This document shows positions 34,785 to 43,972 of a DNA stretch of 64,000 nucleotides, piece by piece. The translations under genes and the position numbers were made by a program. This DNA is from CBDCVY01 sp965223245. GTDB lineage: Bacteria > Nitrospinota > Nitrospinia > Nitrospinales > Nitrospinaceae. The notes below the pieces were generated by a model that searched no databases, was not told the origin of the DNA, and worked only from the letters and a program-made list of their open reading frames with translations. Position 1 is the stretch's first letter; each line of letters starts with the position of its first letter. The stretch spans positions 1,426,001 to 1,490,000 of the forward strand of contig CBDCVY010000013.1 in assembly GCA_965223245.1 (NCBI GenBank). Reading direction: 5' to 3'.

Positions 34785-35457
34785 CGGGCACCTTGGCTGA
34801 ATCGCTAATAATATTTCCATCCCGCATATGAATTATTCTGTTTGCAAAATTTGCAACATGTTGTTCATGCGTCACAATAATAATAGTGACACCTTCTTCA
34901 TTAAGCTTTTGAAAAATTCCCATAATTTCATCCCCGGTTTTGGAATCAAGATTTCCCGTAGGCTCATCCGCTAATATAATCGCAGGATTATTTACAATGG
35001 CTCTTGCAATGGCAATTCGTTGGCGCTCTCCACCTGACAACTCATTGGGCCTATGTCCGGCTCTTTCTTTTAACCCTACTTTACTTAGGGCATCCAGAGC
35101 AATTTGATCGGCTTTAGCAACTCGCCCATATAACAAAGGCAATTCAATATTTTCAATCGCCGTTGCACGTGGAAGAAGATTAAAACTCTGGAAAACGAAC
35201 CCAATTCTTTGATTACGAACATTTGCTAATTCGTCTCCAGATAGTGATTGGACATCAACATTTTCTAAGCGGTAGGTACCAGAAGTGGGTAAATCTAGAC
35301 AGCCCAAAACATTCATTAGGGTGGATTTGCCACTTCCGGATTGGCCCATTATTGCTATGAATTCGCCTCTTTCGATTTGGAAGCTAGCATTTTTCAACGC
35401 AGGGACTTCAACCGATCCAATCTCGTATGTTTTGGTTAAATTTTGAACTTCAATCAA
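34771..35457 (-). CDS. MacB/LolD-type ABC transporter ATPase
   Basis: ATPase of the tripartite pump. Walker A is GQSGSGKSTLMN, the Q-loop FVFQSFNLLP, the signature LSGGERQRIAIAR, Walker B IILADEPTGNLDS and the switch His VTHEQH. It is 228 residues, as usual for MacB/LolD/FtsE-type subunits. It lies 4 bp after the adaptor gene and overlaps the permease gene. The transported substrate is unknown. Confidence 0.95.
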   Translation of the reverse strand: MIEVQNLTKTYEIGSVEVPALKNASFQIERGEFIAIMGQSGSGKSTLMNVLGCLDLPTSGTYRLENVDVQSLSGDELANVRNQRIGFVFQSFNLLPRATAIENIELPLLYGRVAKADQIALDALSKVGLKERAGHRPNELSGGERQRIAIARAIVNNPAIILADEPTGNLDSKTGDEIMGIFQKLNEEGVTIIIVTHEQHVANFANRIIHMRDGNIISDSAKVPDVNF

Positions 35458-35461
35458 GGTC

Positions 35462-36790
35462 TTATTTTGAACGAAGGAGAAACAGCATTTTTCGAATGGT
35501 CGACATTTTGTCTTTACCTTTTTTATACTCTTCTAAAATTTTTTCCCAGTCACCAATAAGTACAACCTGCTGTGGCTCCAATCCTGAAATAATTTGTACA
35601 TTTATAGGATTTTTAACTCCAGTTTTTACAGGTATTTCTTTAGGTAAATCGTTTTCTAGTATTGCTACAAAATGATCTTCTCCCTTTTTCCTTACTGCCT
35701 CACGCGGGAGATAGAGAACATTTTTTAGCTCCTGATTAATAATATCCACATTTGCCGACATCATTGGTTTTAAGATGCTTTTTCCTTCACCCAGGATTTC
35801 AATTTTGACTTTAAATACAGTAATACTGTTTTCCACTTCGCCTTTTGGGGCAATTCGGGCAACTTTGCCAATGAAAGAATTGTTTAGAAAAGCATCTGCG
35901 GAAATTCTAACGGTCTGATTGACAGCTACATTCCCTATATCTGTTTCATCAACATCAGCAACTATAAATAGTCGAGACATATCCGCAATAGTACATAAAG
36001 CAGTTCCACCCGAAACATTGGAAATTCCCGAAGAGATAATTTGTCCGCGCTCAACTAATTTACTTATTAAAACTCCGGAAATAGGTGAGTAAATTTCTGT
36101 TTCCTCTAAACGCTCTTTAGCTTCATCTAAAGTAATTTTGGCTCGTTCTACATCCGATTTAGCCAATTCAACTTCATGTTCTTTAACAGAAATATCATGA
36201 ATTGAATCTTTGGCTGCTATCAAATCTTCTTTGGCTTGAATCAAATTTTCCTGATTTACCTTAAAGGCCGTTTTGGCACTATCTAAAGTTTCTTGTGAAG
36301 CGAACTTTTTAGCAAATAGATCTTCCTGCCGACGCAATTTATCTGTGGCTTCCCTCAAGTTTGCTTCCGCTTCTTTTACTTTGGATTCTGATGATTTTAA
36401 ATTGGTTAGATAGCGAGTTCTCTGAAGAGTTAGAGTGGTTTGTGCTTTTTTTAATTTCGCAATAGCACTGGAAAGATCGGCTTGAGATTTCGCAACATTG
36501 CGAATTTCATCTGACTTGTCCAATTGTAAAAGTAAAGTTCCTTTTTCAATTAAATCACCTTCCTCAAAGGGGAACTTAAGAACTTCACCACTTGCCTTAG
36601 ATTTTACCTCTACCTGGAAATTGGGTTCCACTACCCCCGTAGCAGAAATTTTTACAACCAAATCTCCTTGAGAAACTTGGGTAGTTTTGAAAGGAATTTC
36701 TTCAACTTTTTCTTCTTTACTAGAATTTAAAAATAATAGACCAAAAATGAGGGCCGATAAAGAAAGGACAATTACAAAAACTTTTTTCAT
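35462..36790 (-). CDS. MacA/HlyD-type periplasmic adaptor
   Basis: Membrane-fusion protein that bridges the inner-membrane ABC pump and the outer-membrane factor. An N-terminal signal or anchor (VFVIVLSLSALIFGLLFL) is followed by a lipoyl/barrel-sandwich half (ISATGVVEPNFQVEVKSKASGEVLKFPFEEGDLIEKGTLL), a long alpha-hairpin coiled coil (about 95-215), the second lipoyl half (IYSPISGVLISKLVERGQ) and beta-barrel domains. It overlaps the outer-membrane factor gene by 4 bp. Length of 442 residues is typical. Confidence 0.92.
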   Translation of the reverse strand: MKKVFVIVLSLSALIFGLLFLNSSKEEKVEEIPFKTTQVSQGDLVVKISATGVVEPNFQVEVKSKASGEVLKFPFEEGDLIEKGTLLLQLDKSDEIRNVAKSQADLSSAIAKLKKAQTTLTLQRTRYLTNLKSSESKVKEAEANLREATDKLRRQEDLFAKKFASQETLDSAKTAFKVNQENLIQAKEDLIAAKDSIHDISVKEHEVELAKSDVERAKITLDEAKERLEETEIYSPISGVLISKLVERGQIISSGISNVSGGTALCTIADMSRLFIVADVDETDIGNVAVNQTVRISADAFLNNSFIGKVARIAPKGEVENSITVFKVKIEILGEGKSILKPMMSANVDIINQELKNVLYLPREAVRKKGEDHFVAILENDLPKEIPVKTGVKNPINVQIISGLEPQQVVLIGDWEKILEEYKKGKDKMSTIRKMLFLLRSK

Positions 36791-39021
36791 GATTTCGATT
36801 TGGAAAGATATTTAATCTTATAATGATCTAATGTGACCCCCATCACTTTTCTTAAATTAATCTTGGATTTATTATAATCCACAATGGCTTTCAACTCTTT
36901 ACTTTGTTCTTCAGCTAAATCAGTCTGAAATTCTAAAACATTAAAACTTGTAGACAGACCGACCTCAAACTTTTTTTCCTCGGCATTTAGCTTTTCCTGG
37001 GCCAATTTCCGTGCAACACCTGCCGCTTGGACACGTTTTTTATCAGTCTCTATTTGCCGTATCGCTTCCCTTACTTCCAAAACAATCGTTTTTTCTAAAT
37101 TCTTTAAATCCAATAAAAGTTGAGCGGCTTCCAATTTAGCTGCAGTGTAGCGGCTCTTTGCAGCCTTGTTACCAAGTGGATATTTGAAAACGATTCCTGC
37201 TTCCCAACTTTTAAAGTCACCGCCTATAGCACGGTCAAAGCTTTTAAACACATCTCCACCAAAAGGGTTTGTGATAGGCGGCCCTCCTCCAAGGGAAACT
37301 GCGCGTGCACGTCCACTTACACCATTCAGGCTAAGGCTCCCAACCAAATCTAAGGAAGGGTATAGTTGGTTTTTATTAAATTGGACCTGAATGTTTTTAT
37401 TGTCCAATTCTTTCTTTTTACTTTGAAAATCAGGTCGATAATTAAGAGCCTTTTCAATTGACATATTAAGATCGTATGGAGGTTCTTGAATAAAACGAGG
37501 AGAATCAACAGGTCGAATATTCTTTTTACCTTTAGGGGTGTCAAACGAGATATTGAGAATGTTTTTGATATTATCTTCATTATCTTGAATTAACTTTTGA
37601 GATCCGATTACCGCTTCTTCGCGTGACGCTACTTCAGATTGTGCTTGAAGTATTTCTAAGGGTGCCAATGTTCCGACATCCACTTGGGCTCGAACCCTTC
37701 TTTCCAAATCCTGTGCTCTTTCCACAGATTTATTTTGAACTTTTAGGTCTTCCAGGCTGAAAACCAAATCCCAATATGTATTCTCGGCAGTAGAAATCGT
37801 ATCAATTACGGTACGTTTAAAATCAAAGTCAGATATATCCAAGTTATTTTTAGCTAAATAAATATTGGTTTTATTTATATCTGAACCAAAGTTTTTTAAT
37901 AGTGGTTGTGTAACCTGTAAAGCCAGTCGGCTTGTATATTGTGCATTAAGGCCAGCAAAAGCTGAATTAGTTTCATCACGTTGGCCTTGAAGACTCACTT
38001 CATATTCAGTTCCCAGTTTAAGTTTTTGATTTAAACCTAATTCCAATATTTGGGCATTAGACTGCACTTTAGATGGATTAGCAAATGCATTGGTTGCTTG
38101 ACTGGAGTTGTCTTGATGTTTTGCTTCAAATGAAATAGTTGGATCAAAAGCAGCATCTTCTTCAAAAATTTTCTGACTTCGAATTTTAGAATTGAATTCC
38201 TGAACTGCAATATCTACATTATTTCTCAAAGTGCCTACGATCACTTCATACAAAGATAATTTTAACGTGTTAGTTAAAACAATGTCTGGTGATTGAGTAT
38301 TTTTATCCGGCTCTTTGTTTAAACTCTCCGGAATTATCAGATCTTCAAATATTGGTTTGGTTTGACTTTTTAAAGTCCTTTCATTTTTTTCAGGTTGATC
38401 CTCTTTTTGTTCTACCTCTTTTATCTCTTGTGTATTCTCTTCCTGAAGAGGGGATGTGGTTTCAGAAATAGATGAATCTAAACTCTTAGGTAGACCTTCA
38501 TTTTGTTCAGTCTGCTCTATTTCTTTAATCTCTGACAAGTTCTCTTCTTGCAGAGGGGAAGTTTCCTCAGAAATAGACGATTCTAACTTCTCGGGAAGCT
38601 CCTCCATCTGATCCACCTCTTTTATATCTGTCACGTCCTCTTCTTTTACAGATGGTGTTATTTCAGTTACGGGTATTTCCAAAGGAACCACTTCCCGGGT
38701 TTCAATATTTTCTTTAACAGCTGGTAAAATTATTTCAGCTTCCGGTGCTTCCGTTTCTATTTCTGAGTCTATATTTTCATTAGGAATATTTTCTGAGGGA
38801 GAGGAGGGTATACTCGGTTTTATCTCTTCTACCTCAATTTCTGACGGCCCAACAGACAGGGCAGGGTAGTTTCTTTTTTCCATTAAAGCAGAGTATTTGG
38901 GACTTATTTTTTCAGATTTTCCCTTTTTATCGGCAAAAGTATCTAATGGATAAAAAATCAATAAGTTTAGAATAATAAATAGACAACAAGAAATCGCACT
39001 ACTAAATGTGAGTCTTTCCAT
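36787..39021 (-). CDS. TolC-like outer-membrane factor with acidic N-terminal extension
   Basis: Outer-membrane channel of the tripartite efflux pump. A signal peptide (SCCLFIILNLLIFYPLDTFA) is followed by an unusual low-complexity region at about 35-240, rich in Glu, Pro, Ser and Ile with internal repeats, and then by two outer-membrane efflux protein repeats (about 255-735; LQVTQPLLKNFG, RRVRAQVDVGTLAPLEILQAQSEVA in the first, KFEVGLSTSFNVLEFQTDLA in the second). At 744 residues it is roughly 250 longer than a typical TolC, owing to the extension. It is first in the operon with adaptor, ATPase and permease. Confidence 0.9.
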   Translation of the reverse strand: MERLTFSSAISCCLFIILNLLIFYPLDTFADKKGKSEKISPKYSALMEKRNYPALSVGPSEIEVEEIKPSIPSSPSENIPNENIDSEIETEAPEAEIILPAVKENIETREVVPLEIPVTEITPSVKEEDVTDIKEVDQMEELPEKLESSISEETSPLQEENLSEIKEIEQTEQNEGLPKSLDSSISETTSPLQEENTQEIKEVEQKEDQPEKNERTLKSQTKPIFEDLIIPESLNKEPDKNTQSPDIVLTNTLKLSLYEVIVGTLRNNVDIAVQEFNSKIRSQKIFEEDAAFDPTISFEAKHQDNSSQATNAFANPSKVQSNAQILELGLNQKLKLGTEYEVSLQGQRDETNSAFAGLNAQYTSRLALQVTQPLLKNFGSDINKTNIYLAKNNLDISDFDFKRTVIDTISTAENTYWDLVFSLEDLKVQNKSVERAQDLERRVRAQVDVGTLAPLEILQAQSEVASREEAVIGSQKLIQDNEDNIKNILNISFDTPKGKKNIRPVDSPRFIQEPPYDLNMSIEKALNYRPDFQSKKKELDNKNIQVQFNKNQLYPSLDLVGSLSLNGVSGRARAVSLGGGPPITNPFGGDVFKSFDRAIGGDFKSWEAGIVFKYPLGNKAAKSRYTAAKLEAAQLLLDLKNLEKTIVLEVREAIRQIETDKKRVQAAGVARKLAQEKLNAEEKKFEVGLSTSFNVLEFQTDLAEEQSKELKAIVDYNKSKINLRKVMGVTLDHYKIKYLSKSKS
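38410..38670 (-). repeat. Imperfect tandem repeats in the outer-membrane factor gene
   Basis: Two copies of a unit of about 34 codons, plus a decayed third, encode SSISEETSPLQEEN...EIKEIEQ and SSISETTSPLQEEN...EIKEVEQ. The copies at about 38410-38490 and 38510-38594 are in frame and roughly 100 bp apart. They make up part of the acidic extension. Confidence 0.7.
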
Positions 39022-39063
39022 AAATGAACTTTCATAATAGGTATTAGGAATGAAAGTAATTAT

Positions 39064-39069
39064 ATTATA
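39064..39069 (-). promoter_or_regulatory. Possible -10 element of the efflux operon
   Basis: A perfect TATAAT on the minus strand 43 bp before the outer-membrane factor start. No convincing -35 precedes it (TTTCTT at 16 bp), so this is a weak call. The rest of the gap between the efflux operon and the regulator gene holds only the plus-strand promoter and nothing else that I recognise. Confidence 0.3.
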
Positions 39070-39225
39070 ATGACTTGCAGTTTAGAAGAAAGAAAATCCT
39101 CTAATTTCAGTAGATTTTTAAATAGATTTCCAGGTTGTTCGACAGGCTGATGAGCTGGAAACTAGCAAAAGGGTTGAAAAGAGTGCCTTAAATTCTAAAT
39201 TTTTTTTATTTTTTTTAAATATTTC

Positions 39226-39254
39226 TTGTTAATATTACATTAACTGTATATAAT
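39226..39254 (+). promoter_or_regulatory. Sigma70-type promoter of the MerR/receiver gene
   Basis: TTGTTA at 39226-39231, a 17-bp spacer and a perfect TATAAT at 39249-39254. The predicted start near 39261 leaves a leader of about 78 nt before the ATG at 39339. Confidence 0.65.
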
Positions 39255-39338
39255 GAATTTAAACTTTTTATGGGAAGACGGTTATAGCCACGAAATCGCT
39301 AATTAACCAATTGTTAAATTTTTTCCTTGGAAACCACA

Positions 39339-39995
39339 ATGGAAACAAATGAGCAAAACAACCGTGTGACAGCCGCGGATATTCTAAAAGAAGTTCCTAT
39401 TACGCGAAAAACCCTTTGGCTTTGGCAGAAAAAATATAATTTCTTTCCCGATCCGACAAAAGAAGCACATCCAGGAGGTAAAGGAATTGTAGGATATTAC
39501 CCCGCATGGGTCCAAGAGCGGTGTAAACAAGTGTATGCTTTACAAAAGGGTGGACATACCATTTCCATGATAAAGGAAATTCTTAAAAAGGAAGCTCAGG
39601 AAAAATCCAGCAAAAAAATTCTTGTTGTTGATGATGAAAAGAAATTCTCAATGCTGTTAAAAAAGTTTTTCACTAAAAGTGGTTATATAGTTGAAGTGGC
39701 ATTTGACGGATTAGATGCGGGTTTAAAAGCGGCTCATTTTCAACCGGCAATTATTTTATTGGATATCAATTTGCCTGGACTTAACGGGTTGGAAGTGTGT
39801 AAAAACTTAAAAAATAATCCTCGAACTAAAAATATGACTATCATCGTAATTTCTGCCAGTTTGCAATATACGGAAAAGGCGGTTTTATCAGCGGGAGGAG
39901 ACATGTTTGTAAAAAAACCGGTCAATTTCCAAAATCTATTAGAGCGCTGTAACGATGTCATAACTAAAAACGAAAATATTCAAGTCCCAAGTTAA
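39339..39995 (+). CDS. Regulator with MerR-like DNA-binding and receiver domains
   Basis: A transcription-factor-like protein with inverted domain order. Residues about 8-85 form a MerR-type winged helix (VTAADILKEVPITRKTLWLWQKKYN, then YYPAWVQERCKQVYALQKGGHTISMIKEIL). Residues about 95-210 form a CheY-like receiver: ILVVDDEKKF acidic pair, phospho-acceptor Asp in IILLDINLPGLNGLE, switch Ser in IVISAS and Lys in VKKPVN. Most response regulators carry the receiver first, so this order is uncommon. ATG at 39339 is preferred over a TTG four codons upstream. No kinase is adjacent; the nearest is the DUF429 fusion at 26104. Confidence 0.8.
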   Translation: METNEQNNRVTAADILKEVPITRKTLWLWQKKYNFFPDPTKEAHPGGKGIVGYYPAWVQERCKQVYALQKGGHTISMIKEILKKEAQEKSSKKILVVDDEKKFSMLLKKFFTKSGYIVEVAFDGLDAGLKAAHFQPAIILLDINLPGLNGLEVCKNLKNNPRTKNMTIIVISASLQYTEKAVLSAGGDMFVKKPVNFQNLLERCNDVITKNENIQVPS

Positions 39996-40121
39996 TAGAA
40001 TATTCGTTTATTATCTCCTTTAAAAAAAAGTTGTCCTCCCTATCGCTTTTCCGTCTAAAATCCTGTAAAAGATATTAGATTTAATAAAGCAAGAATCAAC
40101 CTATTAGAATTAGGAATTTGT

Positions 40122-40955
40122 ATGTCAAATGTACCTGTTGAAGCGTCAAAAATTGACGAATTAAAACAAGCAGCAAAGGAATTAAGACTAAAAAGTTTAG
40201 AAATAATTCACCAAGCCGGATCAGGGCATCCAGGAGGAAGTCTTTCTGGTGCCGACATTCTTGCCGCCTTATACTTTGGAATTATGAAGTACGATCCCAA
40301 AAATCCTAAAGACCCGAATCGAGATCGCTTTATTTTAAGCAAAGGACACTGTACCGGCCTCTTGTATTCCACTTTAGCAAGAGCAGGATATTTTGGCATG
40401 GAAGAGCTATCGGATTATAGAAAATTAAATAGTAAACGAAATTTATCAGGACACCCACATCCCAAAACTCCAGGGGTTGAAATTGCAACAGGAAGCTTAG
40501 GACAGGGGCTTAGCGTAGGGCACGGAATAGCCTTAAGCGCCCGTTTGGACAACCTGAAATTCAGGGTATTTGTTTTGCTCGGAGATGGAGAGCTGCAAGA
40601 AGGGCAAATTTGGGAAGCCGCTATGTCGGCAGCAAAATTTAAAACAAATAATTTAATCGCAATTGTTGATTACAACAAAGTCGCTCAAGATAATATTACA
40701 AAAGAGTTAAAAGATTTAGAACCCATTGAGGATAAATGGAAATCATTTGGATGGGATGTGGTTCGGATCGATGGCCATGATATGGAACAAGTTTACAAGG
40801 CATTGCAAATGCCTTTACATGAAGATAAACCCAGAGTGATTGTGGCAGATACAATTAAAGGAAAGGGGGTCAGTTTTATGGAAGGTAAAACTTCCTGGCA
40901 TGGAGTGGCCCCATCAGACGAAGATTATGATAAAGCAATTAAGGAGCTACAATGA
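40122..40955 (+). CDS. Transketolase, N-terminal (TPP-binding) subunit
   Basis: Half of a split transketolase of the pentose-phosphate or Calvin-type pathway. It begins with the LEIIHQAGSGHPGGSLSGADILAALYF segment and carries the thiamine-diphosphate motif GDGELQEGQIWEAAMSAA...NKVAQD; SKGHCTGLLYSTLA and KGKGVSFMEG are also typical. The 277 residues correspond to the first half of E. coli TktA. It overlaps the C-terminal subunit gene by 4 bp, so equimolar synthesis is likely. Confidence 0.93.
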   Translation: MSNVPVEASKIDELKQAAKELRLKSLEIIHQAGSGHPGGSLSGADILAALYFGIMKYDPKNPKDPNRDRFILSKGHCTGLLYSTLARAGYFGMEELSDYRKLNSKRNLSGHPHPKTPGVEIATGSLGQGLSVGHGIALSARLDNLKFRVFVLLGDGELQEGQIWEAAMSAAKFKTNNLIAIVDYNKVAQDNITKELKDLEPIEDKWKSFGWDVVRIDGHDMEQVYKALQMPLHEDKPRVIVADTIKGKGVSFMEGKTSWHGVAPSDEDYDKAIKELQ

Positions 40956-41881
40956 AGGATGGAGCAACACGAGATGGTTATGGTGCGGCGCTAGAAGAAT
41001 TTGGTCCTAATTCCAATGTTGTTGTATTGGATGCTGGTGTTAGTGACAGCACACGAAGCAAAAAATTTGGTGACAAATATCCGGACCGGTTCTTTAACAT
41101 GGGAATTAGTGAAGGTGATATGGTTTGCACGGCCGCGGGTTTGGCTACAGCTGGAAAAGTTGCCTTCGCTACAAGTTTTGCTTGTTTCTTACTTGGAAGA
41201 AGTATGGATCAAACTTTGGTCAGCGTTGCATACTCAAATACTAATGTTAAATTAGTTGGAACTCACGCAGGAATAGCTGTGGGAGAAGACGGTCCAACGG
41301 CTCAAATGATTGTAGATTTATCCTATACCAGAGCAATTCCTAATATGACGGTTATCCATCCGGCAGATTGGGAAGAAGCTTACCAAGCGACAAAAGCCTT
41401 GGCAAATCATATAGGGCCTGCATATTTTAGACTAGGTCGAGCCAAGGTAAAAGGAGTTTACGATTCTAACTATAAATTTGAAATAGGAAAAGGAAATGTA
41501 ATTCAACAAGGAAAAGATGTAGTCATCTTTGCAACTGGAGGAATGATTCAGGAAAGTCTTGTTGCTATTAGCGAATTAAAAAATAATGGCATTAATCCCA
41601 CTTTAGTTAATATTTCTACAATTAAACCCATAGATTCTGAATTGATATTAGAACAAGCAAAGTCACATAAATTCGTTGTTACAGCTGAAGACCATAGTAT
41701 CTATGGTGGACTTGGAGATGCGGTTCTTGAGGTTTTAAGCAATAATGGAGTTTTAGTCCCATTTAAAAAAATCGCTGTTCACGACACTTTTGCAGAAACA
41801 GGTTCGAAAGATCAGCTTTATGAAAAATATGGACTGTCTGCAGCCAGTATGGTTAAAGAAATAAAAAAATTTGTGTCCTAG
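40952..41881 (+). CDS. Transketolase, C-terminal subunit
   Basis: Second half of the split transketolase. It contains the pyrimidine-binding domain (FFNMGISEGDMVCTAAGLATAGKVAFATSFA with the catalytic Glu in ISEGD, GTHAGIAVGEDGPTAQ) and the C-terminal domain (VVIFATGGMIQESLVAI, VTAEDHSIYGGLGDAV, KDQLYEKYGL). Length of 309 residues is normal. It also resembles DXP synthase and pyruvate dehydrogenase E1-beta domains, but the paired N-subunit settles the call. Confidence 0.93.
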   Translation: MKDGATRDGYGAALEEFGPNSNVVVLDAGVSDSTRSKKFGDKYPDRFFNMGISEGDMVCTAAGLATAGKVAFATSFACFLLGRSMDQTLVSVAYSNTNVKLVGTHAGIAVGEDGPTAQMIVDLSYTRAIPNMTVIHPADWEEAYQATKALANHIGPAYFRLGRAKVKGVYDSNYKFEIGKGNVIQQGKDVVIFATGGMIQESLVAISELKNNGINPTLVNISTIKPIDSELILEQAKSHKFVVTAEDHSIYGGLGDAVLEVLSNNGVLVPFKKIAVHDTFAETGSKDQLYEKYGLSAASMVKEIKKFVS

Positions 41882-41991
41882 ATATCTAATATTTTCTACT
41901 CAACTACCATAAATTGAATTTTGCATTTCAATGGCTTTTTCAAAGAAAACTCATTTTCGCCAACCTTTGATTAATTTCTCAATACAAGAGT

Positions 41992-42008
41992 TAACATAAT
42001 ATATGTTA
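41992..42008. promoter_or_regulatory. 17-bp palindrome upstream of asnB
   Basis: TAACATA-ATA-TATGTTA is a perfect inverted repeat with 7-bp arms, 65 bp before the asnB start. Its centre TAATAT could double as a -10 element. It looks like an operator for a dimeric repressor; the regulator is unknown. Confidence 0.45.
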
Positions 42009-42072
42009 TGGGAACCAGCTAAAGAGAACTTAAAATCTTCAAAAATAACTCCCCCATTCAATTAAATAAATT

Positions 42073-43959
42073 ATGTGTGGAATTGCCGGGATTTTGGATT
42101 TTAAAAATGCTTTAAAAAATACCCAGCCACTGGAAAAAATGCTTTTCGCATTAAAACAAAGAGGTCCAGATGATAGCGGTATCGAAACTGTTCATCTAAG
42201 CAATGGCGGAGGATTTTACATGGGCCACCAAAGGCTTTCTATTATTGATTTGTCTTCAGCGGGCCATCAACCCATGAGGAATTCAAAAAATAATCTTTGG
42301 GTTACTGCAAATGGAGAAATTTATAACTACAGGGCTTTAAAAAAAGAATTGTCATCTTCTTTTGAATTTCGATCAGAGTCGGATACCGAAATATTGCTGG
42401 CCGCTTATGAAAAATGGAATGAAGCATGCCTTGAAAAATTGAAAGGAATGTTTGCTTTTTGCATTTATGATCTCCAGGAAAACTCTTTATTTTTAGCAAG
42501 AGATCCTTTAGGAATTAAACCCATTTATTATTACCTAAATCAGGATTTCTTTATTTTTAGCTCTGAATTAAGAGCAGTCCTTGCCAGTGGGTTAGTAAAC
42601 CGGGAGCTCAATTACACTGGCATATTTCAATTTTTAGGATTTGGCCGAACAAAATTTCCTCACACAATAATTAAAGAGGTTTATGAAATTCCACCCGGTA
42701 ATTACTTAAGGTTAAATCTTCATAACAATACTCAAAATTTTGTAAATTATTGGAATTTGGCGGACTTTTCAAACCAGCGACCTGTTTCACCGTCTACCGT
42801 ATATAATACCTTAAAGACTTCAATAGACAGGCGATTAGTAAGTGATGTTCCCGTTGGAATTTTTTTGAGTGGCGGGATCGATTCCAGTGCCATAGCAAAA
42901 ATCGCCTCTGATATAACAACTGAATCCCTAGCAACTGTTTCTATGAGTTTTCAGGAATCCAAGTTTGATGAATCTTCATTCTCCAATCTTGTTGCGCAAC
43001 AATTAAAAACCAATCATAAAAATTATATCTTAAAAGAATCTGATTTTTTACAGGGTTTGGATGCCGCCCTTCATTCATTGGATCAGCCAACCATTGATGG
43101 CATAAACACATATTTTTTATCTAAGTGCGCACATGAAATGGGTTTGAAAGTCATCTTATCAGGAATCGGTGGTGATGAATTATTTGCTGGTTATCCTTCT
43201 TTTTATTTTTTACCAAGATTTCTTCGCTTCCAGAAATTACTTAAATTATTTCCTCACAAACTAAAAAGCGTTATGAGTCAATTTGCCGGAATGAGTTTAC
43301 TCAATAACGTGAAAATTGAAAAAATGAGGAGTTTGTTATTCGAGGACATTTCGCCCTCAGGTTCTTATCATCTATTTCGTTCTTTATTTTTTGGCCAAAC
43401 CTTAATGAGTTTATTTAAAGATCAGGACTTAATTTCTAATGAATTAAACGAGGTTTTAAATAATTACCAGAACCATGAAATACAGCAAAAAAAATGGCAT
43501 ATTGTTGACCGAATTTCTTATTTGGAATTAACCCAATACACTATTCCAATGCTATTAAAAGATACAGATGTTATGAGTATGGCCCATGGTCTGGAAGTGA
43601 GAGTACCCTTTTTAGATCCTGATTTAGTACACTTACTATTTTCCATCCCCGGTCCTTACAAAATTTCCGGAAAACTTCCTAAAGCTTTACTATTAAAAGC
43701 ATTGGGTTATTCTCTTCCTCAAGAAATAGTAAATCGAAAAAAAATGGGGTTTACGTTGCCTTTTGCTTATTGGATGAAGAATCAATTAAAACCGGAGATA
43801 GAATCTGTTTTGTTTTCCAATATTGAATCCTTAGATTCAATTTTAAACCCTACTGTGATTCAAAATATTTGGAGCGATTTCCTTAAGGGAAAAACTGAAT
43901 GGTCTCGTCCTTGGTCATTATATGTTCTTAAAAAATGGGTAAACAACCACATTAATTAG
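42073..43959 (+). CDS. asnB: Glutamine-hydrolysing asparagine synthase
   Basis: Ntn-type amidotransferase with catalytic Cys2 (MCGIAGI) and QRGPDDSG, GHQRLSIIDLS and NGEIYNYRAL glutaminase motifs, fused to an ATP-pyrophosphatase domain with FLSGGIDSSAIAKIA and SGIGGDELFAGYPSF. Length is 628 residues. Family members include true AsnB and amidotransferases of cell-surface polysaccharide and exosortase clusters; the neighbourhood here shows no polysaccharide genes, so ordinary asparagine synthesis is the simplest reading. It lies 13 bp before the PhzF-like gene. Confidence 0.88.
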   Translation: MCGIAGILDFKNALKNTQPLEKMLFALKQRGPDDSGIETVHLSNGGGFYMGHQRLSIIDLSSAGHQPMRNSKNNLWVTANGEIYNYRALKKELSSSFEFRSESDTEILLAAYEKWNEACLEKLKGMFAFCIYDLQENSLFLARDPLGIKPIYYYLNQDFFIFSSELRAVLASGLVNRELNYTGIFQFLGFGRTKFPHTIIKEVYEIPPGNYLRLNLHNNTQNFVNYWNLADFSNQRPVSPSTVYNTLKTSIDRRLVSDVPVGIFLSGGIDSSAIAKIASDITTESLATVSMSFQESKFDESSFSNLVAQQLKTNHKNYILKESDFLQGLDAALHSLDQPTIDGINTYFLSKCAHEMGLKVILSGIGGDELFAGYPSFYFLPRFLRFQKLLKLFPHKLKSVMSQFAGMSLLNNVKIEKMRSLLFEDISPSGSYHLFRSLFFGQTLMSLFKDQDLISNELNEVLNNYQNHEIQQKKWHIVDRISYLELTQYTIPMLLKDTDVMSMAHGLEVRVPFLDPDLVHLLFSIPGPYKISGKLPKALLLKALGYSLPQEIVNRKKMGFTLPFAYWMKNQLKPEIESVLFSNIESLDSILNPTVIQNIWSDFLKGKTEWSRPWSLYVLKKWVNNHIN

Positions 43960-43972
43960 CAATATATAATTC

